From: Myxococcales bacterium
GTDB taxonomy: Bacteria; Myxococcota_A; Polyangia; Haliangiales; Haliangiaceae
Reading direction: 5' to 3'
Length of the DNA: 64,000 nucleotides
Assembly: GCA_016706545.1 (NCBI GenBank)
Contig: JADJJK010000042.1
Span: 6,024-70,023 of the forward strand
The notes below the pieces were generated by a model that saw only the letters and a list, made by a program, of their open reading frames with translations, made no database searches and had not been told where the DNA came from. Made by a program: the position numbers and the translations under genes. How positions within the stretch are numbered: position 1 is the stretch's first letter; every line of letters starts with the position of its first letter. This document shows, piece by piece, positions 11,390 through 21,700 of this stretch.

Positions 11390-12247
11390 TCAGGAGCGCC
11401 GCGCCACCGCGAAGTGACAGGAAGCCTCGAAGCGCAGCGACCGATCTGGGCCACCTGACATCGCGAGGAAGGTCGAGAGCACGGACTGCTCGACAGCAGC
11501 CAGCTCGGCCTCCGTGCACGAACCGATGAGGGCGCCCGTCCCAGGGTTCTCACGCATCATCTCCCACATCACACGTGGCGTCGGGGCCGTGAGGACCGCG
11601 TCGAACACGCTCACCTCGATCTCGGAGAAGCCGCAGCTCGAGAGCTCCTGTTCGAGCCCCTCCGCAGACGCGATGTCGAGCCACCCGGGGCGAGGGAGCG
11701 CATCTCGAACGCGCGCCGGGAGCGCTGCTATCACGGGGCCCATCTGGAGCCGAGCGAGCGCGTTGTCGTTGGGGCCTCGCCACACCGCCGTGGCGAAGAT
11801 CCCGCCCGGCCGGAGGACCCGCGCGGCCTCACGCCAACCGGCGTGGCGGTCCGGGAACAAGAAGATGCCGAACGCTGAGAAGGCGGCGTCGAACGACGCT
11901 GTCTCGAGCGCGAGCGCCTGCCCGTCCTGCACCTCGCAGCGGACGAGGTCGCCCGCGTCGAGGGCGCCGAGGTTCTTCGACGCGAGCGCCACCATCTCCG
12001 GCGCGAAGTCGGTGGCGACCACGCCTCCCGTGTGCCCCGACGCTGCGCGCTCCGCGAGGCAGTGCAGCACGGCCGCCCGCGAGAGCTCGCCGTTGCCGCA
12101 CGCGACGTCGAGGATCTGCGGCGCCGGTGGCAGTCGCCCTGCCACCGTGTGAAAGAGCGACTGCGAGATGTACCCCGTGAAGGGCGCGCCAAGCCGGGCA
12201 TACGTCCGCGCGTGACGGCTCCATGACGTCGAAAGGTCGGTGCTCAT
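11390..12247 (-). CDS. SAM-dependent methyltransferase (class I)
   Basis: Class I Rossmann-fold methyltransferase of the UbiE/Methyltransf_11 type, 285 residues. Motif I is ILDVACGNGELS near residue 45. FDAAFSAFGIFLFPD near residue 117 and the post-motif segment VLRPGGIFATAVW near 143 complete the fold. The ATG at 12247 gives a normal N-terminus. It is convergent with actP, with only 26 bp between stops. The substrate cannot be predicted. The DUF1826 gene lies 24 bp upstream in the same direction, so the two may share a transcript. Confidence 0.85.
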   Translation of the reverse strand: MSTDLSTSWSRHARTYARLGAPFTGYISQSLFHTVAGRLPPAPQILDVACGNGELSRAAVLHCLAERAASGHTGGVVATDFAPEMVALASKNLGALDAGDLVRCEVQDGQALALETASFDAAFSAFGIFLFPDRHAGWREAARVLRPGGIFATAVWRGPNDNALARLQMGPVIAALPARVRDALPRPGWLDIASAEGLEQELSSCGFSEIEVSVFDAVLTAPTPRVMWEMMRENPGTGALIGSCTEAELAAVEQSVLSTFLAMSGGPDRSLRFEASCHFAVARRS

Positions 12248-12271
12248 ACGTCCAGACTATCCAGCGAAGTC

Positions 12272-12967
12272 CTATAGCGGGTCCAGGGTCATCACCAGCC
12301 GAGGCGAGGTGCTGCTCGCGCCGGGCGAGCGATGAACCGCGCCACGCCCGGTATTGTCGGGCCAGGCCTCACCCTTGAGCAGGACCACGTCGCCGGCCTC
12401 GGCCCGTCGAATGCGCGCGCCGCGTCGGAGCAGCCCAGACGCTTCATCGCTGGCCCCTTGCGCTGCATGTCCGAGCCATCGCCGGTCCACGTCTTCCTCG
12501 GCCAGGTACTCGGTGCCGTTGCCCGCGAAGGTGCTCACGACTCGGACCGTCACCTTGTCGACATGAAAGCGAGGGCACATCGCGGCCTCGAGGCGAGCCA
12601 GCCGAACGCCCACCCGCTCGCAGCCCGTCAGGTCCGCGAGCACCTCGGTCCAGAAGTGGAGCTCCGCGGCGAGGTGCGAGAGCTCCGGCAACTGGGCCAA
12701 GAGCGCGCCTGGACCGTTGCTCGGAGTGATCGACGTGAGCAACCGAAAGGACGGCTGGGCGAGCGCCACCCTCGCCTCCTCCACGATCGCCGCGTCGAGC
12801 CTCCGCGACAGCGCGACGATGTTCACGCCTTCCTCGAAGATCGCGCTCAGCCCCGCGACGCTGTCGACCGTTCGGTCAGAGCGCACCTCGTCCGCGCGCC
12901 CAGGGGCGACCGCGCCCATCGACATGAGCTGAGCGTCAACGTTCACCTCGCTGTTCACCTCGCTCAT
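12272..12967 (-). CDS. DUF1826 family protein
   Basis: Protein of 231 residues matching DUF1826. Typical family blocks are CPRFHVDKVTVRVVSTFAG in the middle and VVLLKGEAWPDN followed by VHRSPG and RLVMTLD at the end. The biochemical function of the family is unknown. The conserved His/Cys/Asp pattern suggests a metal-binding or cupin-like fold, which is inference. The ATG at 12967 is the only reasonable start. Its upstream region carries an imperfect dyad (see the site at 13112-13134). Confidence 0.8.
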   Translation of the reverse strand: MSEVNSEVNVDAQLMSMGAVAPGRADEVRSDRTVDSVAGLSAIFEEGVNIVALSRRLDAAIVEEARVALAQPSFRLLTSITPSNGPGALLAQLPELSHLAAELHFWTEVLADLTGCERVGVRLARLEAAMCPRFHVDKVTVRVVSTFAGNGTEYLAEEDVDRRWLGHAAQGASDEASGLLRRGARIRRAEAGDVVLLKGEAWPDNTGRGAVHRSPGASSTSPRLVMTLDPL

Positions 12968-13111
12968 GGCGTCACCGATGGCCGCGGCGCCAGGCTCGCG
13001 AGCCTGTGGTTTGGCAGGGTCGCCTTCCCTGCCCCGAGAACTCCACTGAGCACCGCTACAGGCAATCGCAGCATGAAGCCTCCGTCCGGATCGACAGATG
13101 CGACACTCTCA

Positions 13112-13134
13112 CAACTGCAACATGCTTGCAATTG
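13112..13134. promoter_or_regulatory. Imperfect palindrome upstream of DUF1826 gene
   Basis: CAACTGCAA-CATGC-TTGCAATTG, eight of nine positions paired in the arms, with the core TGCAA/TTGCA perfect. It sits about 145 bp upstream of the DUF1826 start in an AT-richer patch. It looks like a dimeric regulator site; the regulator is unknown. Confidence 0.4.
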
Positions 13135-13245
13135 AACCCGACACGTTCTTGCTCGGTCCCCCGCGAGTCGATCGCGACCCGCGCGCGCCTGCGCCCCGGC
13201 GCGCCTGCGCCGCGCCTCGCACGCCAGCCGTATCCGGCCCTCGCC

Positions 13246-14151
13246 CTACAGCCGATGCTCGTCGAGGAACTGCTCGATGGCCGCGTGGACCGCGTCCGGA
13301 GCTTCGACCTGCACCAGGTGGGTGTGGCCGGGGAACACGACCAGCTTGCTGCCGGCGATGGCGCGCTGCATGCGCTCGGCGGTGGACACCGGCGTGAGCT
13401 GATCTCGATCTCCGGCCAGGATCAGGGTGGGCACGGTGATGCTCGGCAAGGTGTCCTCGGCGCTGTGCTCGAGGTACGAGGCCACGACGTTGCCGATGAG
13501 CTCTGGCTCGAGCTCGGCGACGTGGGCGAACAGGCCCTCGAGCACCTCGGGCGGGCAGCTCGCGCGGTGCGCGCCGCCGCTCAGGTAGGCCAGCTCTCGC
13601 AGCGCCCGCACGCCCAGCCGGCTACGCAACAGGCCCAGGAGCGGCGCCGCCAGCGCGCGCCGCTGGCCGAGCTGGCGAACCGCCGCGCTCACCGCCTGGC
13701 GCAGCGGCGCCGCCGACGACACCCGATCTAGCGGATGCCCGGGCGTGCCGCAGATGAGCACCAGCGCGCGCACCGCCGCCGGATGCCGCCGCCACACCTC
13801 GAGCGCCACCTGCACGCCAAAGCTGAGGCCCACCACCACGGCGGGCCCCAGGGCCGCGGCGCGCCACACCGCCGCCGCGTCGTCGGAAAACTGGGCCACG
13901 CTGACCGCGCGATCCGCGGGCGCCGCCTGCCCGCCGTGGCCCCGGTAGTGCCACGACACCACCGCCCGCTGCGCCGCGAAGTGGGGAAGGAAGTACGTCC
14001 AGTGATGCACCGAGGACACCAGCCCGTGCGCGGTGAGCATCGGCGTGGGCGCGCTGCCGTCGGCGCGCTCGCGGGCAGGCGCGTCGAGCTGGTAGCCCAG
14101 CGCCTCGCCGTCGTCGGTGTACGCGATCCCGGTCGTCGTCATGCTACTCAC
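13246..14151 (-). CDS. Alpha/beta hydrolase
   Basis: Alpha/beta hydrolase fold protein of 301 residues. The nucleophile elbow is GLSFGVQ near residue 108, AHGLVSSVHHW near 42 is the oxyanion loop, and LILAGDRDQLTPV near 248 and GHTHLVQ near 276 carry the acid and the catalytic His. It looks like a housekeeping esterase, lactonase or thioesterase-like enzyme; the substrate is not predictable. The start at 14151 is an ATG followed by a short lead (MSSMTTTG), so a start a few residues later is possible. It is divergent from the redoxin-like gene, with about 140 bp between them. Confidence 0.82.
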   Translation of the reverse strand: MSSMTTTGIAYTDDGEALGYQLDAPARERADGSAPTPMLTAHGLVSSVHHWTYFLPHFAAQRAVVSWHYRGHGGQAAPADRAVSVAQFSDDAAAVWRAAALGPAVVVGLSFGVQVALEVWRRHPAAVRALVLICGTPGHPLDRVSSAAPLRQAVSAAVRQLGQRRALAAPLLGLLRSRLGVRALRELAYLSGGAHRASCPPEVLEGLFAHVAELEPELIGNVVASYLEHSAEDTLPSITVPTLILAGDRDQLTPVSTAERMQRAIAGSKLVVFPGHTHLVQVEAPDAVHAAIEQFLDEHRL

Positions 14152-14291
14152 GCCGCGACCTTACAATGATCCCGCGCCCGGGTGCGGGCTGGCGCCAGCG
14201 CCGCCAGCGCCGACAGCGCCACCAGCGACGGGCGCCGGAACAAACGGCGAATCGTGCATCATGACCGCCAGACCTTGGTGCATCCTGCGGT

Positions 14292-15302
14292 GTGCGCCGC
14301 ATCCTCCTTCGCGTATTTCTGGCCGTGCTCGTCCTCGCCGCCTGCGGTGGCGGCTTCCTGTGGTGGAAGCTGCGTTCCCACGTCGAGCCCATCCCCACCA
14401 CGCTGGCGCCGGTCGAGCAAGATCCCGCGCGCATCCGGCTGCCGGGGCTGGACCAGCAGCCGGCGCTGGAGATCGGCGCGCTGCGCGGCTCGATCGCGTA
14501 CTTCGTGCTGGAGAGCCGGGAGAGCATGTCCGCGGGCGAGGGGCGCGAGCTGTCGCGCGCGCTCAACCGCTGGCAGGTCGGCGACGACGTCAAGGGGTTC
14601 TTCATCGGCGAGGTCGAGGGGCTGGGCTTCCTCAAGTGGAAGCTCGATGAGTTCGCCGACGCCATGCAGCGTGAGTCGCGGCTGCCGATGTACATGGACT
14701 ACGAGGGCGCGATCCTGCGCGGCTTCAAGCTGCCCAAGGGCCACACCGCGGTGGTGGTGCTCGGCAGGCAGGGCGAGCTGTTGTTTCGCCACAGCGGCAA
14801 GCTGGGCCCCGCGGACCTGGAGAGCCTGCGCGTGGCGCTGACCGCGCGCGAGCCGCCGCCGCCGCCGCCCGCGCCCGACTTCCGCGCCGGGCCACTGTCC
14901 AAGGCGACCTGCGCCGGCAAGGGCTGCGCGCTGATCTTCCTCGCGCGCGCCGTCAACGTCAAGGCGGTGCCGGGCGTGGAGGGCGGCGCCAAGCGCAACG
15001 ACCGGACCGCGTGGGCCGATCCGGACGCACGCCTGGTCGCGATGATGAGCGATCAGCCGTTGCCGGAGGGCAAGAGCCTCGGCGTGTTCGTGGGCGCGCT
15101 CGAGGGCGTCAAGCTGGCGGCCGGCTGGCACGTGGTCGCCGACGATGCCGCCTTGCGCGCGGCGCTGGAGCTCTCGCCAGGCGAGACGGCCATCGTGGTG
15201 ATCGACCGCGAGGGGCGCCTGGCCATCCGTGAACGAGGCCACGTGGCGCTCTGGAAGCTCGACCCGCTGCGCGACCTGCTGAGCTTGCCGGAGCGCCGGT
15301 AG
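14292..15302 (+). CDS. Membrane-anchored protein with two redoxin-like domains lacking CxxC
   Basis: Protein of 336 residues with an N-terminal hydrophobic segment (residues 5-25) that could be a signal anchor. Two similar halves follow, about 50-180 and 205-325, joined by a Pro-rich linker (PPPPPPAPD). Each half carries similar blocks: VVVLGRQGELLFRHSG near 155 and VVIDREGRLAIRERG near 300, which match the C-terminal strand-helix of thioredoxin/YtfJ-like folds. No CxxC is present, so redox activity is unlikely by the usual mechanism. The GTG at 14292 is the first in-frame start before the hydrophobic segment. Function unknown; it may be a scaffold or binding protein on the outer face of the inner membrane. 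Confidence 0.6.
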   Translation: MRRILLRVFLAVLVLAACGGGFLWWKLRSHVEPIPTTLAPVEQDPARIRLPGLDQQPALEIGALRGSIAYFVLESRESMSAGEGRELSRALNRWQVGDDVKGFFIGEVEGLGFLKWKLDEFADAMQRESRLPMYMDYEGAILRGFKLPKGHTAVVVLGRQGELLFRHSGKLGPADLESLRVALTAREPPPPPPAPDFRAGPLSKATCAGKGCALIFLARAVNVKAVPGVEGGAKRNDRTAWADPDARLVAMMSDQPLPEGKSLGVFVGALEGVKLAAGWHVVADDAALRAALELSPGETAIVVIDREGRLAIRERGHVALWKLDPLRDLLSLPERR

Positions 15303-15350
15303 TCGCTGATAGTCGCCGCCAGTCGCCGCCAGTCGCCGCCAGTCGCCGCC
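15301..15350. repeat. 10-bp tandem repeat overlapping a stop codon
   Basis: Unit AGTCGCCGCC: one degenerate then four exact copies, beginning inside the stop codon (15300-15302) of the redoxin-like gene. Confidence 0.92.
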
Positions 15351-15449
15351 GAGGCATCCCACCCAGCAGGCGGCGGGCGAGCCCAGCACGCCGGCACATG
15401 CGGCTGGCGAATCCCCGCGGACGCCATCCGCCGCGCTATCCTGCCGCGC

Positions 15450-16469
<1,020 letters not shown>

Positions 16470-16691
16470 GCCAAAGCCGTCGCCCACGGTCGTGGCGGGC
16501 GGATCCTCGACCACCTCCACGGCACGAACGAGGGCGCTCGGATGGTCGCACGAGGCATTCAATGGCAAAGATCACACCATCCCTCAGCGGTCCTGCGGGT
16601 TGCTATGCGAGCGCGCTCGAGTCGGTTAGCTTCCCGGGCCTCGACTCGTGACTCGACGCTGCACGACGTTATCTGGAACCGGAGCCTACGA

Positions 16692-17093
16692 ATGAACCGA
16701 TATATGTTTGTCCTCTGCTGTCTCGTCGCCTGCAGTGACCCGCCGGGCGCGCCCGACGCAGGCGTGCCCCCCCTCGATGCCTACGTGAGCAGCCTGGGCA
16801 AGCTGTGCCCGTTCACCGCGGGCGGTGGCGGCGCGACGTGCCCGGCCGGCAACACCTGCACGATCGTCGCGGGCTACGGCTCGACGACGACGGGGTACTG
16901 CACGCCGCCGTGCGACAACAAGGCCGACTGCTTGAACGGCTGGGTCGGTGATCCAGGGCTGAGCCCATCGTGTAACACCGCCGACCACACTTGCTCGATC
17001 GTCTGTACGACCGCGCGCAACGGTTGCCCGACCGGGATGACCTGTGTCCAGGCAAGCACCAGCGGGATCGTCTGGCTGTGCGTGGCCCCCTGA
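16692..17093 (+). CDS. Small Cys-rich lipoprotein
   Basis: Secreted lipoprotein of 133 residues. The ATG at 16692 starts a short signal ending in LVACSD (lipobox Cys near residue 14). The mature part is rich in Cys, with spaced pairs such as CPAGNTC, CTPPCDNKADC and CPTGMTC, suggesting a small disulfide-bonded domain repeat. The frame stays open upstream to 16542, but the lipoprotein signal fixes the start. No family is recognised. Its style matches the 430-residue Cys-rich lipoprotein at 19182. Confidence 0.72.
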   Translation: MNRYMFVLCCLVACSDPPGAPDAGVPPLDAYVSSLGKLCPFTAGGGGATCPAGNTCTIVAGYGSTTTGYCTPPCDNKADCLNGWVGDPGLSPSCNTADHTCSIVCTTARNGCPTGMTCVQASTSGIVWLCVAP

Positions 17094-17101
17094 GCTCGGG
17101 T

Positions 17102-17127
17102 CGGTGGCGACCTGCCCGTCGCCACCG
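17102..17127. terminator. Hairpin between convergent genes
   Basis: Perfect 10-bp inverted repeat CGGTGGCGAC / GTCGCCACCG with a 6-base loop, 9 bp after the lipoprotein stop and before the stop of the TerC-like gene on the other strand. No T tract is present; it is a likely bidirectional terminator or mRNA end. Confidence 0.55.
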
Positions 17128-17220
17128 GGCTTGACCCGCCCACCGTGCTCGAGCCACCCACCGTGGCTTCCGCGAACTCGATACGACGTTGCGCCCGGTC
17201 GCCTGCAGCGGCGGCCCAGC

Positions 17221-18358
17221 TCAGCGCACCTCGGCGTGCGGCAGCGCGGAGTCCGAAGCTGCCGCGTCCCCCGGCGGTGGCTGCCGCCGCGTGCTGACCA
17301 GCGACGCCACGATGCCGGTGCCGATGATGCCGGCGATCATGCCCAGCACGTAGAAGTTGAAGTGCTCCCCGAGCCACGCCTTGAGCCAGCCGTGCGCCAT
17401 CATCTTGGCGCCCACCACCACCAGCACGAACGACAGCGAGACCTTGAGATACTGGAACCGATCGATCATCCCGGCCAGCGCGAAGTACAGGCTGCGCAGG
17501 CCCAGGATGGCGAACACGTTGCTGGTGAACACCAGGAACGGGTCCGTGGTGATGGCGAAGATGGCCGGGATGGAGTCCACCGCGAAGATGAGATCCGTGA
17601 TCTCCACCAGCACCAGCGCCAGAAACAGCGGGGTGGCGAGCAGGAGACCCTTGCGCGCCGTCGCCACCACGCCGTCGTGCTCCTTGGTCGCCCCGGGCAC
17701 CGGCGGCTCCTCGCTGCCGGTCGAGCCCGCGCGCACGAAGAAGTGCGCGCCGTGATAGCGCTCGGTGACGGGCACCATCCGCCGCACCAGCCGCACCACG
17801 GGGTTACTGCTCATGTCCGCGGGCTTGTCACGCAGGAGCAGCATCTTGACGCCGGTCAGGATCAGAAAGCCGCCGAACACGTAGATGATCCACGCGAACT
17901 TGACGATGAGCGCCGTCCCTAGCGCGATCATCCCGCCGCGCATCAAGAGCGCGCCCAGGATGCCCCAGAACAGCACCCGGTGCTGATACAGCGGTGGCAC
18001 GGCGAAGAAGCCGAAGATCATCGCGATGACAAAGATGTTGTCGACCGCCAGCGACTTCTCCACCACGAACCCGGTGAGGTACTTGAGCAGCGCTCCCGCC
18101 GTCGTTGTAGTAGACGGAGCCATCGGAGGCGGTGCGCGCCACGGACATGGCGTCAGGCGTCAGGCCGAGCCCCATCCAGTGCTGCTCGTAGCCCACGTAG
18201 ATGAGGCCGGAGAACGCCACCCCCAGGCTTATCCAGAACGCCGACCAGCCCAGCGCCTCCTTGACCCGGACCACGTGCAGCTTGCGATGAAACACCCCCA
18301 GGTCGAGCGCCAGGAGAGCGAGAATGAGGGCCACAAAGCCCAGGTAGAGCCACGCCAT
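17221..18358 (-). pseudogene. alx: TerC/Alx family membrane protein, one frameshift
   Basis: Integral inner-membrane protein of the TerC family (Alx/YkoY type); studied members are tied to manganese export or to metal loading of secreted proteins. From the ATG at 18358 the first ~85 residues give two transmembrane helices. The frame then changes near 18100 and continues with EKSLAVDNIFVIAMIFGFF, the family signature with its acidic metal site, and about six more helices including TDLIFAVDSIPAIFA. Rejoined length is about 380 residues. A GGAG element 7 bases before ATG 18358 supports the start over the upstream ATG at 18370. It lies 75 bp downstream of the ribosome hibernation-type gene in the same direction. 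Confidence 0.82.
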
Positions 18359-18432
18359 ATCAGACTCCAATCAAGATCATGCGATGCGAGAAACGCAGAG
18401 AAGAGATGCGAAGACCGGCCGTGCCGACGCTG

Positions 18433-18759
18433 CTACCCCCGCGCGGGGTGCATCATCCCTTGCGCTCGCTTGAGCGCGCGGACCAAGGTTCGCGCGGCGC
18501 GCTCCACCGCGAAGGTCACCGCGCGGCCCACCTCGCGGTCGCTCTGCTCGATGAGGATGGGCGGGAACCCGCGCCCCGCCACCTGCAGCCTGGCCACCTT
18601 GTCGATGCCGCCGCGCGGCCCGTTGATGTCCTCCACGGTCAGCTCGGCGCGCTGCACCGAATGTTCAAACCGGCCCAGCCCAGCGCGGATCATCCGCTCG
18701 ACCTTGTCGAGCAGCTCGCGATGAACGATGACGCCGCGGGTCTTGATCTTGAGCTTCAT
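18433..18759 (-). CDS. HPF/RaiA-like ribosome-associated protein
   Basis: Short sigma-54-modulation/ribosome hibernation-family protein of 108 residues. It starts at ATG 18759 with MKLKIKTRGV, shows the beta-alpha-beta body (RAELTVEDINGPRGGIDK) and a helix rich in Arg and Lys, and ends without the long-form C-terminal dimerisation domain. Such proteins bind the small subunit in stress or stationary phase. The ribosome binding site AAGGAC lies just upstream. The frame is open to 19002, but those residues are low-complexity and the start at 18759 matches the family. It is probably co-transcribed with the TerC-like gene. Confidence 0.78.
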   Translation of the reverse strand: MKLKIKTRGVIVHRELLDKVERMIRAGLGRFEHSVQRAELTVEDINGPRGGIDKVARLQVAGRGFPPILIEQSDREVGRAVTFAVERAARTLVRALKRAQGMMHPARG

Positions 18760-19066
18760 GACAGTCCTTGGTGTGAATGAGGAACGAAGCGAAACAACGA
18801 GGTGCTTGCACTGTGGGTCCTGCAAACGATTCGGACTAATGGATAGTTTGGAGGTTTGACCTCGGGAAAACCGATGAGTCATCCGGCGGTCTGGCCAGGA
18901 CTCGCGCTCCAGCTTTTGCGCGACGCCTTCATGCGCGCTCGCCCCCGCGCCACCGCCCAGCGTGTCCCCTTCGCGCGCGTTCTCCCCTCCCCAAGCAAGC
19001 ACCAGGTGTTCAGGCTCACCGAGCGCTTTTTCGTCGGTACCGGGGATGACCGATCGAGAGGCGCCT
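18760..19066. other. Intergenic region upstream of the HPF-like gene
   Basis: An AT-richer patch at about 18770-18860 probably holds the promoter of the HPF-like gene on the minus strand. It includes a TTGCA-N10-TGCAA inverted repeat at 18806-18825. No gene is supported in the rest. Confidence 0.4.
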
Positions 19067-19105
19067 GCGCCCGGCGACCGCGCCCGGCGACCGCGCCCGG
19101 CGATC
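19067..19105. repeat. 13-bp tandem repeat, 3 copies
   Basis: Unit GCGCCCGGCGACC; the third copy differs by one base. It is intergenic, about 75 bp before the Cys-rich lipoprotein start. Confidence 0.88.
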
Positions 19106-19181
19106 GCGGTGGCCTCGGTTGCTCTCCTGTGCGGCTTTTTGCCAGCCGTGAGCCGCGAGGCTGTTGTTACAGTCCCACGCC

Positions 19182-20462
19182 ATGAGTATCGCCCAAGCCG
19201 TGTGCCGCGTTGCCCTGGTCGCGATCCTGTTCGCGGGCTGCGACGACGCCAGCGGCACCCAGCCAGACGGGCCGCCTTCGCAGCTATGCGAGAGCGGCGC
19301 CACGGAGTGCCGAGCCGATGGCCTCTACACCTGCGACGCGAGCGGCGCCTTCCAGCGCACCGAGGCCTGCGCGACCTGCGAAGCCTCGCCGGTGCCTCAC
19401 TGTGTCGTGTCGTGCGCCGATGCGGGAGTCACCTCGGTCTGCGACGCGGACTCGGTCAAGGACTGCGCGACCGGCGCGACTCGGAGCTGCGAGATCGGGA
19501 CCTGTCTCCCATCCGGCAAGCAGGCGGTCTGCGCGACCAAGCCCGGCACCTCGACCTGCCAGGGCAGGCGTGCAGACGGGACGCAGTACGTGCTGGCCTG
19601 CGCGGACTCGAGCGGCATCTCCGCCTCCAAGGTCTGTGACCGGCGCACCAGCGAATGCGTGACGGAGGAGTTCGATTGCTCGGAGCTGACGGCTGTCCCC
19701 GCCAACCGGTTCTCGTGCGACACCTCGTCGGGCAACTACTACAGCTCCTGTACCGCTGGCCAGCCGACCGCGCTCACCTGCAAGGCGGACACGACCTGCG
19801 CCAACGACGGCACCACGAGCTGCTACACCCCGCCGACCGCGGGCGCGACCTGCGGGGGACCTGCGGTGTGCTACCCCGGGCTGCACTGCACGCAGCTCGA
19901 GGCGAGCGGCGCGAGCTGTGTCCAGCCGGCCGCAGCGCTGGCCTGCAACAGCTTCGACGTGCTGGCCCTCTGCACCGACGTCAACACCGGCTTGGCGTGC
20001 GTCAAGGGCGCGGTGTGGTGGTGGAAGAACCTCACGACCTGGGGTGGATCCTGCACGAGCAACCACATCACGCTCGACGTCGGCGGGACCTGTATCCCGG
20101 GCCTCGCCGACTGCAAACAAGGCCTCGAGTGTCACCGATCCAGATTCGACATCGCCGGCACCTGCCGCACGCCGGAGCCAAACGCGCCAGCCGAGTGTAC
20201 CCTCACGGGGCAGGCCTCGACCGGTCGGAGCTGCATCTACGACTGGCACGCCTGCCGCGACGGGCACTACTACGACATCGACTGCCGCATCGTGAACCTC
20301 GGCGGCAACATCCTCACGCTGTGCGACTGCTCCCGAGACGGGGTGAAGGGCAACTCGTTCGACGGCGATGCGATCTGCAACGTCACCACCACGCCGATGC
20401 TCGACGCCAGGGCGATGGCGAGCTGCGGCTGGCGCTTGACGACCGTGGACGTCGCGCAGTGA
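19182..20462 (+). CDS. Large Cys-rich lipoprotein
   Basis: Secreted lipoprotein of about 426 residues. The start at ATG 19182 gives a compact signal with lipobox ILFAGCDD; an in-frame ATG 18 bp upstream is less likely. The mature protein has dozens of cysteines in repeated small modules (CESGATEC, CDASGAF, CTAGQPTALTC, CKQGLECHRS), the spacing seen in myxobacterial surface proteins of unknown function. No catalytic motif is visible. It probably sits on the outer membrane as a disulfide-stiffened binding or structural protein. Confidence 0.75.
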   Translation: MSIAQAVCRVALVAILFAGCDDASGTQPDGPPSQLCESGATECRADGLYTCDASGAFQRTEACATCEASPVPHCVVSCADAGVTSVCDADSVKDCATGATRSCEIGTCLPSGKQAVCATKPGTSTCQGRRADGTQYVLACADSSGISASKVCDRRTSECVTEEFDCSELTAVPANRFSCDTSSGNYYSSCTAGQPTALTCKADTTCANDGTTSCYTPPTAGATCGGPAVCYPGLHCTQLEASGASCVQPAAALACNSFDVLALCTDVNTGLACVKGAVWWWKNLTTWGGSCTSNHITLDVGGTCIPGLADCKQGLECHRSRFDIAGTCRTPEPNAPAECTLTGQASTGRSCIYDWHACRDGHYYDIDCRIVNLGGNILTLCDCSRDGVKGNSFDGDAICNVTTTPMLDARAMASCGWRLTTVDVAQ

Positions 20463-20566
20463 CCCGCCTGCCCGGCACCAGGCCCGCACCGGCGCCCGCG
20501 CGGCAAGACAGTCTTTCCTAGATCGGCCCATTGCCGCGGCGGTGCGCGAGCGTTACCTGGAACCTC

Positions 20567-21622
20567 ATGTCCGAAGGTCCTGCAGATCCAGTGATCAGCG
20601 TCCACCCGCTCGGGTTTCCCTGGATCACCTTTGATCCGTTCCTGTTCTGCGTCCACCACGACGACGCCTACCCGCCTGGCAACGAGCACCTGGGGCCCCG
20701 CGCCTCGCTGGCCGGCCGCGCGCTTGGCAACGACTTCGAGGGCAAGGACGGCTGGCGCATGTACCACGGGCAGACCGTGCCCGGGTTTCCGTCCCACCCG
20801 CACCGCGGCTTCGAGACGGTGACGGTGGCGCGCCGCGGCCACATCGACCACTCGGACTCCCTGGGCGCTGCGGCCCGCTTCGGGCAGGGGGACGTCCAAT
20901 GGATGACCGCAGGCCGCGGCGTGGTTCACTCCGAGATGTTCCCGCTGCTCGACAGCGAGGGGCCAAACCCCGCCGAGCTGTTCCAGATCTGGCTCAACTT
21001 GCCCGCCGCCGACAAGATGGCGCCGCCTCACTTCTCCATGCTGTGGAGCTCGCAGCTCCCGCGCGTGGTGTCAAAAGATGAAGCGGGCGGCACCGCCGAG
21101 GTCACCGTGATCGCCGGGCGCCTCGGCGACGCCGCGCCGCCGCCGCCCCCGCCGCGCTCGTGGGCCGCGCAGCCCCGGGCCGAGGTGGCCATCTGGTCCA
21201 TCAAGCTCGGCGCCGGGGCGCGCCTGCGCCTGCCGGCCGCGAGTCCGGGGCTCGGACGCACGCTGTACGTCTTCCTGGGCCAGGGCGTGACCATCGGCGA
21301 GCGCCGCGTGGACAACGGCCGCGCCGTGCGCCTGCGCTCCGACGCCGCCGTGGAGCTGCGTGGCGGCGACGCGCCGGCGGAGCTCTTGCTCCTGCAGGGC
21401 CGCCCGATCGGCGAGGAGGTCGCGCAGTACGGGCCGTTCGTGATGAACACGCGCGCCGAGCTCGTCACCGCGTTCGACGACTACCAGCGCACCCAGTTTG
21501 GCGGCTGGCCGTGGCCGTCCGATGCGCCGGTGCATCCGCGCGACGCCGGGCGCTTCGCGCGCCACGCCGATGGCCGCCTGGAGCGCGTGGAGCGCGGCGA
21601 CACGCCGACCGCTGACGATTGA
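20567..21622 (+). CDS. Pirin family protein
   Basis: Cupin-fold pirin of about 351 residues. The metal-binding block HPHRGFETVTVARRG is near residue 75 and GDVQWMTAGRGVVHSEMF near 110, with the His/Glu ligands of pirins; the second cupin half follows with YGPFVMNTRAEL near 290. Bacterial pirins include quercetinase-like dioxygenases and regulators, so the reaction is open. The ATG at 20567 gives the usual length; an upstream TTG at 20531 would add 12 unrelated residues. A Pro-rich loop (PPPPPPRSW) interrupts the middle, which is unusual for the family. Confidence 0.87.
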   Translation: MSEGPADPVISVHPLGFPWITFDPFLFCVHHDDAYPPGNEHLGPRASLAGRALGNDFEGKDGWRMYHGQTVPGFPSHPHRGFETVTVARRGHIDHSDSLGAAARFGQGDVQWMTAGRGVVHSEMFPLLDSEGPNPAELFQIWLNLPAADKMAPPHFSMLWSSQLPRVVSKDEAGGTAEVTVIAGRLGDAAPPPPPPRSWAAQPRAEVAIWSIKLGAGARLRLPAASPGLGRTLYVFLGQGVTIGERRVDNGRAVRLRSDAAVELRGGDAPAELLLLQGRPIGEEVAQYGPFVMNTRAELVTAFDDYQRTQFGGWPWPSDAPVHPRDAGRFARHADGRLERVERGDTPTADD

Positions 21623-21666
21623 TCCCACCGCAGCGTCGTCGCGAGCCTTGAGGGTGACGACGCGCT

Positions 21667-21700
21667 CGCCTCGTTGCCCGGCCCGCCTCGTTGCCCGGCT
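21667..21700. repeat. 17-bp direct repeat, 2 copies, at a stop codon
   Basis: CGCCTCGTTGCCCGGC(C/T) twice in tandem. The second copy reaches the stop codon of the adaptor gene on the minus strand (21700-21702). Confidence 0.85.

Noticed and set aside
16470..16691. Gene between the PLP enzyme and the Cys-rich lipoprotein
   Set aside because: The open frame from 16542 is only the upstream continuation of the lipoprotein frame, without a ribosome binding site.
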